Assembly: GCA_018700255.1 (NCBI GenBank)
Contig: JABISU010000112.1
Location: 1-5,283, forward strand
DNA from: Flavobacteriales bacterium
GTDB lineage: Bacteria > Bacteroidota > Bacteroidia > Flavobacteriales > UA16
DNA length: 5,283 bases
Reading direction: 5' to 3'
In this document: positions 1-5,283 of the stretch, piece after piece
Position numbering within the stretch: the first letter of the stretch is position 1
How the letters are laid out: each line of letters starts with the position of its first letter
Made by a program: the position numbers and the translations under genes
Notes under the pieces: generated by a model
Told to the model about the DNA's origin: nothing
What the model saw: only the letters and a program-made list of their open reading frames with translations
Database searches by the model: none

Positions 1-1092
1 CTTCAATGTGGTATCGTAGGTCTTCCTAATGTAGGAAAGTCAACACTTTTTAATTGTCTTTCAAATGCAAAGGCTCAAAGTGCAAATTTCCCATTCTGCA
101 CTATAGAGCCTAACTTGGGTATTATTACTGTTCCAGATCCTAGATTAAATAAACTGGCAGAGTTGGTTCAGCCACAAAACGTCTTGCCCACTACGGTTGA
201 AATTGTTGATATAGCAGGACTTGTTAAAGGTGCAAGCAAAGGGGAGGGACTAGGTAATAAGTTTTTAGGAAACATTAGAACCACTGACGCAATACTTCAT
301 GTTCTAAGATGTTTTGATGACGATAATATCATTCACGTTGATGTTACTGTAGATCCTATTCGAGATAAAGAAGTCATCGATATGGAACTACAACTCAAGG
401 ATCTAGAAAGTGTTGTGGCTAAGCGTGACAAGATTAGCAAAGCAGCACGAACTGGTGATAAACTAGCCATCAAGGAACTCCTCTTTTTCGACCGTCTAAA
501 GGAATTGCTGCTTAGAGGCGAAAATGCTCGTAAACTTGAGCTTGAAGAATCTGAATTGATAATAATGAAAGAACTTCAACTTTTAACCTTTAAACCTGTT
601 TTATATGTTTGCAACGTTGATGAAGCAAGTGTGGTTGATGGCAATAAATATGTTGATGAGGTTAGAAAGATGGCTGACTCTGAGGGCGCAAGAGTTCTTA
701 TTATTGGAGCCTCTATAGAATCAGACATTGCAGAGTTCGATGACTTAGAAGAAAGGTCAATGTTTCTACAAGACCTTGGTCTAGAGGAAGCCGGAGTAGC
801 AAAACTCATCAGAACAGCATACGAGCTTTTAGATCTTCATACCTACTTTACAGCTGGTGTTAAGGAAGTCAGAGCTTGGACCGTTCATAAAGGCGCTAAA
901 GCTCCACAAGCTGCAGGCGTTATTCACACAGATTTCGAAAAAGGTTTCATCCGAGCTGAAGTTATGGCTTACAATGATTTCGTGAACTATGGATCAGAAA
1001 ATGCAGTTAAGGAAGCTGGTAAATTATCAGTTGAGGGAAAGGAATACATCGTTAAAGATGGTGACATCATGCACTTCCGATTCAATGTATAA
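1..1092 (+). CDS. ychF: Obg-family P-loop ATPase YchF (OLA1 homologue), 5'-truncated by window edge
   Basis: YchF/OLA1 is a universally conserved cytoplasmic P-loop NTPase of the TRAFAC class that prefers ATP to GTP and associates with ribosomes; it is linked to stress responses rather than essential translation. Frame 1 is open from base 1, and 363 residues are visible. They begin LQCGIVGLPNVGKST, which is the family N-terminus, so only one to three codons are missing to the left. Walker A GLPNVGKST is at visible residues 7-15, and the NFPFCTIEPN segment at 29-38 is the switch I region. The G3 motif DIAGLVKGAS is at 70-79. The G4 position reads NVDE (205-208) instead of NKxD, the change associated with ATP preference. 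A central coiled-coil region follows G3, and the C-terminal TGS domain spans about 279-361 (TYFTAGVKEVRAWT, HTDFEKGFIRAE). The first ATG/TTG-type start inside the window (TTG at 115) lies after the P-loop and is not the real start. The length fits the family (about 363-365 aa). The gene leads a probable operon with the next two genes. The identification is secure. Confidence 0.97.
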   Translation, partial: LQCGIVGLPNVGKSTLFNCLSNAKAQSANFPFCTIEPNLGIITVPDPRLNKLAELVQPQNVLPTTVEIVDIAGLVKGASKGEGLGNKFLGNIRTTDAILHVLRCFDDDNIIHVDVTVDPIRDKEVIDMELQLKDLESVVAKRDKISKAARTGDKLAIKELLFFDRLKELLLRGENARKLELEESELIIMKELQLLTFKPVLYVCNVDEASVVDGNKYVDEVRKMADSEGARVLIIGASIESDIAEFDDLEERSMFLQDLGLEEAGVAKLIRTAYELLDLHTYFTAGVKEVRAWTVHKGAKAPQAAGVIHTDFEKGFIRAEVMAYNDFVNYGSENAVKEAGKLSVEGKEYIVKDGDIMHFRFNV

Positions 1093-1513
1093 GCTATTTC
1101 TATATATCTGGCTTTGCTTTGGATCGTTAAGTCTTTTCGGCCAAATTCAAGTGCCTGGAATGCCACTCTCTGTTGCAGCTACAATGCTGAATCAACAGCA
1201 AGCATGGAATAATGGAGACCTAGAGGGATTTATGATAGGATATATGCAATCAGACAGTCTTTTATTTGTTGGTGGAAGTGGTGTAACCACCGGGTATAAT
1301 GCAACTCTGAGTAGATATAAAAAGGGATACCCGGATAGAGAGTCTATGGGACATCTTACATTCACTAACAGGAGTTGGACTCCACTTTGTGACAACTCCG
1401 CACTTGTTATTGGGGCATGGAGGTTGAATGAAGAGGTGGGAGGAATGTACTCTCTTGTTTGGCGTAAAATCAATAATGAGTGGGTTATAGTAGCCGATCA
1501 CTCTAGCGATTAA
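1085..1513 (+). CDS. Exported NTF2-like / DUF4440 (SnoaL-like) family protein
   Basis: This encodes 142 aa. Residues 1-19 (MYKLFLYIWLCFGSLSLFG) form a signal peptide, with likely cleavage before Q20; Cys11 is not in a convincing lipobox, so the product is probably soluble in the periplasm. The mature part resembles the DUF4440/YybH branch of the NTF2-like cone fold. An opening helix with QQQAWNNGDLEGFM (37-50) is followed by SDSLLFVGGSGVTTG (56-70), the YKKGYPDRESMGHLTF stretch (78-93), and the closing strands SLVWRKINNEWVIVADHSS (123-141). Family members act as small-molecule-binding or enzyme scaffolds, and no specific reaction can be assigned here. The ATG at 1085 was chosen because it gives a clean signal peptide directly at the N-terminus; the frame also opens upstream (ATG at 989), but that would add 32 residues encoded inside ychF. 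The start overlaps the end of ychF by 8 nt, which suggests translational coupling. No Shine-Dalgarno motif is visible. The family call is good; function is unknown. Confidence 0.87.
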   Translation: MYKLFLYIWLCFGSLSLFGQIQVPGMPLSVAATMLNQQQAWNNGDLEGFMIGYMQSDSLLFVGGSGVTTGYNATLSRYKKGYPDRESMGHLTFTNRSWTPLCDNSALVIGAWRLNEEVGGMYSLVWRKINNEWVIVADHSSD

Positions 1514-1516
1514 TTC

Positions 1517-2101
1517 ATGTTGTTATTAATCTTAGCGGTAACGGTTGGGGCTTCATTGTTCGCGATGAAGAAACCTCAATTATTAGAGAAGCTTATGCTT
1601 GTCCCATACAACGTTAATCACTTTAAGGAATATTATAGGATTGTAAGTCATGGATTTATTCATGCCGATGGGACTCATTTGTTTTTTAACATGTTCGTTC
1701 TTTGGGAATTCGGAATGACTGTCGAGGCAGAAATGGGGGCCTCTTTTCCGGTTTTGTATTTTGGAGCGCTTTTAACTGCAACAATTCCTGCACTAACTAA
1801 GCATAAGGACAATGTTAATTATAGATCTCTGGGTGCTTCAGGGGCTGTGAGCGCTGTTTTAATGGCTTTCATTGTTGCTCACCCCACTCATACTCTTTTA
1901 CTCTTTTTCATCATCCCCTTGCCAGCCATTTTTGCTGGAGTTCTTTTCTTTATGTACGAGAGGTACATGCAGAAGAGTGGGGGTACAGGTATAGCTCATG
2001 ACGCACACATATATGGAGCCTTGTTTGGTCTGCTATTTAGTGTGGTTAAAGACCCGAGCTCAATTAGCAGAATGTTTTCGGCAATTATTCAACTATTCTG
2101 A
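1517..2101 (+). CDS. Rhomboid-family intramembrane serine protease
   Basis: This encodes 194 aa, a minimal bacterial rhomboid with six predicted membrane helices (about 1-17, 54-68, 76-94, 106-122, 125-147 and 161-177) and no extra domain. Rhomboids cut transmembrane segments of membrane proteins inside the lipid bilayer with a Ser-His dyad. The nucleophile is Ser108 in GASG (106-109). The catalytic His is most likely His164 in DAHIYGALFG, matching the AHxxG helix of the family. His54 and Asn58 in HLFFNM correspond to the conserved HxxxN of helix 2 that supports the oxyanion hole. The SHGFIHAD segment (44-51) before it is also typical. All active-site residues are present, so the enzyme should be active; its substrate cannot be inferred. 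The start lies 3 nt after the stop of the DUF4440 gene, consistent with the same transcript. Its last 17 bp overlap, tail to tail, the end of the divIC gene on the other strand. Confidence 0.94.
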   Translation: MLLLILAVTVGASLFAMKKPQLLEKLMLVPYNVNHFKEYYRIVSHGFIHADGTHLFFNMFVLWEFGMTVEAEMGASFPVLYFGALLTATIPALTKHKDNVNYRSLGASGAVSAVLMAFIVAHPTHTLLLFFIIPLPAIFAGVLFFMYERYMQKSGGTGIAHDAHIYGALFGLLFSVVKDPSSISRMFSAIIQLF

Positions 2102-2411
2102 ACACCTCTTCTTCTGGGCGCTTCATAAAATAGCGCTCACGTGCAACTCTCTCTAAGACGGCTGGGTTCTTCTCGATTTCCTCAAGTTGTAATCGCAACT
2201 CGTTGTTTTTCAAATTAGTTACTTCTACCTCTTTCCTCATTTCTTGGAGTTTTGATTGCTCCTTAGCGATAAAGAATAAATCAACATCACTAATAAACAT
2301 TACCCAAAATAAACCAATCAACGCTGTCGCCGAATATCTGTTCCTAAGAATACCAAGGCCAACATTATATAATTTTCGTAAAAAAGGATAATTAATAAAG
2401 AATTTTTTCAT
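2085..2411 (-). CDS. divIC: DivIC/FtsB-type septum formation initiator protein
   Basis: This encodes 108 aa with the layout of the FtsB/DivIC family. A short basic cytoplasmic N-terminus (1-26, KKFF..LRKLYN..LRNRY) is followed by one membrane helix (about 27-48, containing GLFWVMFIS). A periplasmic coiled coil then runs over about 50-80 (KEQSKLQEMRKEVEVTNLKNNELRLQLEEIEK). The C-terminal motif NPAVLERVARERYFMKRPEEEVFRIVE (82-108, written here in parts: NPAVLERVARERY, then FMKRPEEEVFRI) is the family signature. Members form a complex with FtsL and FtsQ/DivIB that regulates septal peptidoglycan synthesis at the divisome. The length is normal. The gene lies 14 nt downstream of clpC on the same strand and is probably cotranscribed with it. 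There is no Shine-Dalgarno motif in the gap. FtsB versus DivIC naming is a convention and cannot be settled from sequence alone. Confidence 0.9.
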   Translation of the reverse strand: MKKFFINYPFLRKLYNVGLGILRNRYSATALIGLFWVMFISDVDLFFIAKEQSKLQEMRKEVEVTNLKNNELRLQLEEIEKNPAVLERVARERYFMKRPEEEVFRIVE

Positions 2412-2425
2412 TTTCTCAAGTTGGC

Positions 2426-5137
2426 TCAGGAATCATCATTATCAGATTTCTTAGAAGTTGATTTTTCTTTAGCAGTTTTCTTAGGCTTCTTCTTTTTCTT
2501 TTTTGCTTTCGGCTTCACATCCATATCTTCTTTCACATCAAGAGCTTCTGCGGCACCTTTAGGCATAACAAGTACTCCGCCTTTTACGACAGTAATTGCA
2601 AGATTATCATCTCCCTTCGTGTAATCAGCAGTTAGTAAGTCTCCTTCCTGAACAGCAGAGTTAATGATCTCTTCGGCAAATGGATCCTCAAGATGCTTTT
2701 GAATTGCCCTCTTCAGTGGACGGGCTCCATATTTCTCATCATACCCTTTGTTTACTATGTAATCCTTCGCCTCATCAGAAACGTTAAAACCATAGCCTAA
2801 ATCTTTAATTCGCTTGCTAAGTTCATTTAACTCAATGTCAATTATTTTGTGAATATGCTCACGCTTTAGTGACTGAAATAGTACAACGTCATCAATTCTG
2901 TTCAGGAATTCAGGAGCGAAAGCACTCTTCAAAGCTTTTTGAATAATTCCGGCTCTATTTTGCTCCTCATTCTTCTCACGAGCAGAAGTGTTGAATCCTA
3001 CACCAGTTCCAAACTCAGATAATTGTCTTGCCCCTATATTAGAAGTCATTATCATCACTGTATTTCTAAAGTCAACCTTTCTGCCTAAGCTATCTGTCAT
3101 AACTCCATAATCAAGTGCTTGTAGCAGCAGGTTAAACACATCTGGGTGTGCTTTCTCAATTTCATCTAACAATACGATAGAGTAGGGGCGACGGCGCACC
3201 TTTTCAGTAAGTTGTCCACCTTCTTCATACCCAACATAGCCTGGAGGCGCTCCGATTAATCTTGTAACAGCAAACTTCTCCATATATTCACTCATGTCAA
3301 TTCTGATCAAAGCTTCCTCACTGTCGAACATAAATTGAGCTAATATTTTTGCTAACTGTGTTTTTCCAACTCCTGTAGGTCCCAAGAAAATAAATGAACC
3401 AATCGGTTTGTTGGGATCTTTAAGTCCAGCCCTGTTGCGCTTTATAGACTTCACAACCTTTTTAATAGCTTCAGACTGACCAATCACCTGTCCTTCAATG
3501 TCTTTATCCATCCTAGCGAGTTTGCCGCTTTCTTTCTCGGCAATACGCTTGACGGGGATTCCTGTCATCATAGCTACGACATCTCCAACATGAGCTTCAG
3601 TTACAGTTACTCTAAGATTTTTACTATCGTCCTCCCATTTAAGTTTCGCTGCAGCAAGGCGTTCCATTAAATTTCGTTCGGAATCCCTAAGTCTAGCAGC
3701 CTCTTCATATCGTTGGCTCCTCACAACTTTAATTTTCTCCTCCTTAATTCTATCGATTTCCTCTTCAATTTGAATAATCTCTTCGGGCACATGAATGTTG
3801 TTTAAATGTACTCGACTACCAACCTCATCTAAAGCGTCAATTGCTTTGTCTGGCAAATGTCTATCTGTAATATAACGTGAGGTAAGCTTTACACAAGCGT
3901 CAATAGCCTTATCAGTGTAACTGACACTGTGATGTTCTTCATACTTATCTTTAATGTTGTGAAGTATTTCTTTCGTTTCTTCAATATTAGTAGCTTCTAC
4001 TAAAACTTTTTGAAAACGTCTCTCTAAAGCCCCGTCTTTTTCAATATGCTGGCGAAATTCATCAAGTGTAGTCGCTCCAATGCATTGAATCTCTCCTCTT
4101 GCAAGAGCAGGTTTAAACATGTTAGAAGCATCAAGAGAACCGCTTGCACCACCAGCACCCACAATAGTATGTATCTCGTCGATAAAAAGAATCACATCGG
4201 GAGATTTATTCAGCTCATTCATAACAGCCTTCAATCGTTCCTCAAATTGTCCCCGGTACTTAGTTCCAGCAACGAGAGAGGCTATATCTAATGTGACAAT
4301 TCTCTTTCCGTAAAGAACTCGACTAACCTTTTTCTCTACGATCCTCAAGGCCAAGCCTTCTGCTATTGCACTCTTACCCACCCCAGGTTCACCAATAAGT
4401 ATAGGATTGTTTTTCTTTCTTCTTGACAATACTTGAGAAACGCGTTCGATCTCCTTTGCTCGTCCCACAATAGGGTCAAGCTTTCCGTCTTCAGCCATCT
4501 TAGTTAGATCCCTGCCGAAATTATCTAGAACTGGAGTTGTACTCTTTGACTCGCCCTTTCTTTTAGCACCCCCGCTTTTACTGCCTCCACTACTCATACC
4601 CCCACCGCTTGCTCCACTAGTATGACTTGCTGCTGGTAAGTCTTCATTCGAAGATGTCGGGGTTTCATAGCTAGGAAGGTCACCTGAAGGATTTATATTG
4701 TCTGAAATAATTGTTTCAAACTCTTCCTTTGCAACATCGTAATCAATATTGAAAGCATTCAGAGACTTAGTAGCTACGTTGTCCTCATCTTTTAGTATGC
4801 TAAGCAATAGGTGTTCTGTACCGATAACAGCGCTCTTGAAAATCTTAGCTTCTAAATAAGTTATTTTTAATATCTTCTCAGCTTGCTTAACTAAGGGTAG
4901 GTTTCCCTTCCCAATATGTTTACCTCCAGCAGGCCTAATGGAGTTTTCAACCAACTCTCTTAGTTTACCTACTTCGCAGTTTAATCCCTCAAGGATTTGG
5001 ATGGCCATTCCTTCCCCTTCTTTTATGATTCCTAAAAGCAGATGTTCTACCCCTATGTAGTTGTGCTCTAGGCGTAAAGCTTCCTCACGGCTGAAGGTGA
5101 TAACTTCTCTTACTCGAGGTGAAAATTTAGCGTCCAT
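2426..5137 (-). CDS. clpC: ATP-dependent Clp protease ATP-binding subunit ClpC (AAA+ unfoldase)
   Basis: This is a complete 903-aa class I Hsp100 unfoldase that feeds substrates to the ClpP peptidase in the cytoplasm. The N-domain has two Clp repeats (about 4-72 and 80-148), each with the G(V/T)EHLL motif (Glu31, Glu108). A Ser/Gly/Lys-rich linker follows (about 155-200). AAA module 1 has Walker A GEPGVGKS (249-256), pore loop KYRG (293-296), Walker B VILFIDE (315-321) and arginine-finger region LERRF (371-375). A short middle domain carries a UVR motif (QRYEEAARLRDSE, 475-487), which separates ClpC from ClpA and ClpB. AAA module 2 has Walker A GPTGVGKT (586-593), pore loop GYVG (633-636), Walker B IVLLDE (654-659), FLNRIDD (744-750) and sensor-2 GARPLKR (804-810). 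VGF at 713-715 sits where the ClpP-docking tripeptide is found, so it should partner with ClpP. The tail (about 872-903) is unusually lysine-rich and ends in acidic residues. The ATG at 5135-5137 gives the standard N-terminus. Confidence 0.98.
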   Translation of the reverse strand: MDAKFSPRVREVITFSREEALRLEHNYIGVEHLLLGIIKEGEGMAIQILEGLNCEVGKLRELVENSIRPAGGKHIGKGNLPLVKQAEKILKITYLEAKIFKSAVIGTEHLLLSILKDEDNVATKSLNAFNIDYDVAKEEFETIISDNINPSGDLPSYETPTSSNEDLPAASHTSGASGGGMSSGGSKSGGAKRKGESKSTTPVLDNFGRDLTKMAEDGKLDPIVGRAKEIERVSQVLSRRKKNNPILIGEPGVGKSAIAEGLALRIVEKKVSRVLYGKRIVTLDIASLVAGTKYRGQFEERLKAVMNELNKSPDVILFIDEIHTIVGAGGASGSLDASNMFKPALARGEIQCIGATTLDEFRQHIEKDGALERRFQKVLVEATNIEETKEILHNIKDKYEEHHSVSYTDKAIDACVKLTSRYITDRHLPDKAIDALDEVGSRVHLNNIHVPEEIIQIEEEIDRIKEEKIKVVRSQRYEEAARLRDSERNLMERLAAAKLKWEDDSKNLRVTVTEAHVGDVVAMMTGIPVKRIAEKESGKLARMDKDIEGQVIGQSEAIKKVVKSIKRNRAGLKDPNKPIGSFIFLGPTGVGKTQLAKILAQFMFDSEEALIRIDMSEYMEKFAVTRLIGAPPGYVGYEEGGQLTEKVRRRPYSIVLLDEIEKAHPDVFNLLLQALDYGVMTDSLGRKVDFRNTVMIMTSNIGARQLSEFGTGVGFNTSAREKNEEQNRAGIIQKALKSAFAPEFLNRIDDVVLFQSLKREHIHKIIDIELNELSKRIKDLGYGFNVSDEAKDYIVNKGYDEKYGARPLKRAIQKHLEDPFAEEIINSAVQEGDLLTADYTKGDDNLAITVVKGGVLVMPKGAAEALDVKEDMDVKPKAKKKKKKPKKTAKEKSTSKKSDNDDS
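2498..2504 (-). other. Possible -1 ribosomal slippery heptamer (A AAA AAG) in clpC tail
   Basis: On the coding strand clpC reads GCA AAA AAG at Ala878-Lys879-Lys880. This places the heptamer A AAA AAG in exactly the phase needed for tandem -1 slippage, the same heptamer and phase as in the E. coli dnaX frameshift site. After a -1 shift the ribosome would read GAA AAA GAA GAA GCC and meet TAA at 2481-2483. The product would be 885 aa, ending EKEEA instead of the 23-residue basic-then-acidic tail. I see no upstream Shine-Dalgarno-like stimulator and no strong hairpin just downstream. Lysine-rich coding sequence in an AT-rich genome makes such heptamers by chance, so functional use is only a hypothesis. 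Confidence 0.2.
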
Positions 5138-5139
5138 AT

Positions 5140-5155
5140 TGTGTAAAGTCTTAAG
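5140..5155. repeat. Copy 1 of duplicated motif TGTGTAAAGT...CTTAAG
   Basis: TGTGTAAAGT at 5140-5149 is followed at once by CTTAAG (5150-5155). The same two words occur in the same order at 5199-5218. This copy ends only 2 bp before the clpC start codon on the minus strand, so a protein bound here would cover the translation start or the 5' leader. The shared 10-mer is exact. Two 16-base matches with a gap in a short AT-rich region are unlikely by chance, although no statistics were computed. Confidence 0.4.
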
Positions 5156-5191
5156 TTCTAATTAAAAGTAAATCCTTTGCAATCTATAACG

Positions 5192-5207
5192 CTTTACATG
5201 TGTAAAG
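5192..5207. repeat. Inverted repeat CTTTACA-TG-TGTAAAG upstream of clpC
   Basis: Two perfect 7-bp arms (CTTTACA and TGTAAAG) are separated by 2 bp, about 55 bp upstream of the clpC start codon. The size and symmetry suit a site for a dimeric DNA-binding regulator; the stem is too AT-rich and lacks a T-run, so a terminator is unlikely. One arm is repeated next to the clpC start (5142-5148). The binding protein, if any, is unknown. Confidence 0.4.
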
Positions 5208-5218
5208 TGTTGCTTAAG
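5199..5218. repeat. Copy 2 of duplicated motif TGTGTAAAGT...CTTAAG
   Basis: TGTGTAAAGT (5199-5208) and CTTAAG (5213-5218) are separated here by four bases, GTTG. The copy starts 59 bp from copy 1, and its first nine bases (5199-5207) are the 3' half of the inverted repeat at 5192-5207. It may be an operator pair with copy 1 or the trace of a small tandem duplication. Confidence 0.4.
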
Positions 5219-5283
5219 GACTTACTTCAAATCTACATATCTACTCCGAATAGATGAAATAAAGTTATCATCGTTATTCACAA

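Larger units (their letters stand above)
5138..5283. promoter_or_regulatory. Upstream region of clpC (probable promoter region, divergent neighbour off-edge)
   Basis: These 146 bases precede the clpC start and contain no gene that I can support on either strand. They must hold the clpC promoter unless transcription starts beyond the window. No convincing match to the Bacteroidota -33/-7 promoter (TTTG, TAnnTTTG) was found. The nearest is TAACTTTA on the minus strand (5267 to 5260), a 7-of-8 match to the -7 element, but without a visible -33 partner at normal spacing. CtsR and CIRCE operators, the usual heat-shock clp controls in Firmicutes, are not seen. A 7-bp-arm inverted repeat and a duplicated motif lie here and are listed separately. 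Confidence 0.45.

Noticed and set aside
576..809. Minus-strand open frame inside ychF
   Set aside because: It is fully contained in a strongly conserved gene, is low-complexity Ser/Thr-rich and resembles no family I recognise.
989..1084. Longer N-terminus for the DUF4440 protein starting at ATG 989
   Set aside because: It would add 32 polar residues encoded within ychF and bury the clear signal peptide that begins at the ATG at 1085.
115..1092. A ychF start at the TTG codon at 115
   Set aside because: The same frame is open to base 1 and encodes the Walker A motif and switch I of YchF; starting at 115 would delete the nucleotide-binding site.
1192..1501. Two overlapping minus-strand frames opposite the DUF4440 gene
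   Set aside because: They are shadows of the plus-strand gene, with no family features and no plausible start context.
2116..2138. Hairpin (GCGCT/AGCGC arms, 9-nt loop) shortly after the rhomboid stop as a terminator
   Set aside because: The stem is short, there is no T-run after it on either strand, and it lies within divIC codons, so it is probably coincidental.
2421..2624. Plus-strand frame encoding a Phe-rich 67-aa peptide
   Set aside because: It is the antisense reading of the lysine-rich clpC tail (AAA/AAG read as TTT/CTT), with no independent coding evidence.
4046..4313. Two plus-strand frames opposite AAA module 1 of clpC
   Set aside because: They are antisense to one of the most conserved parts of ClpC; base composition is explained by clpC.
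5254..5262. ATG at 5254 on the plus strand as a start of a divergent gene
   Set aside because: It is followed after one codon by TAA.
5138..5283. CtsR (GGTCAAA tandem) or CIRCE heat-shock operators before clpC
   Set aside because: Neither consensus is present; the inverted repeat seen has a different sequence and spacing.

Overview
The window looks like an ordinary chromosomal segment from a member of the Bacteroidota, most likely a Flavobacteriia-type marine or aquatic bacterium. The evidence is the AT-rich sequence, the lack of Shine-Dalgarno motifs before any of the starts, the style of the ClpC and DivIC proteins, and a secreted DUF4440 protein of a type common in that phylum. The taxonomic call is inference from protein style; no database search was possible. 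The window is densely coding: five genes cover nearly everything from base 1 to 5137, and no gene-free stretch reaches 300 bases.

Layout. Bases 1-2101 carry three tightly packed plus-strand genes: the universal P-loop ATPase ychF (its first one to three codons lie off the left edge), a small exported NTF2-like/DUF4440 protein that starts inside the last codons of ychF, and a compact six-helix rhomboid intramembrane serine protease 3 nt further on. These three probably form one transcription unit. Bases 2085-5137 carry two minus-strand genes: the AAA+ unfoldase clpC (903 aa, complete) followed after 14 nt by a DivIC/FtsB-type septum protein. The two units converge and their last coding bases overlap by 17 bp (2085-2101). 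The last 146 bases (5138-5283) are the region upstream of clpC. It holds an inverted repeat and a duplicated motif that may be regulatory.

How the genes fit together. All are housekeeping or quality-control functions: a ribosome-linked ATPase, a membrane protease, an ATP-dependent protease chaperone and a divisome component. I see no phage, transposon, CRISPR, toxin-antitoxin or defence genes, and no evidence for a new multi-gene system. The points most worth a second look are (a) a dnaX-like A AAA AAG slippery heptamer in the correct phase in the lysine-rich tail of clpC, where a -1 shift would end translation within six codons and swap a basic tail for a short acidic one; (b) the repeated motif and inverted repeat upstream of clpC; and (c) the 17-bp tail-to-tail coding overlap of the rhomboid and divIC genes.
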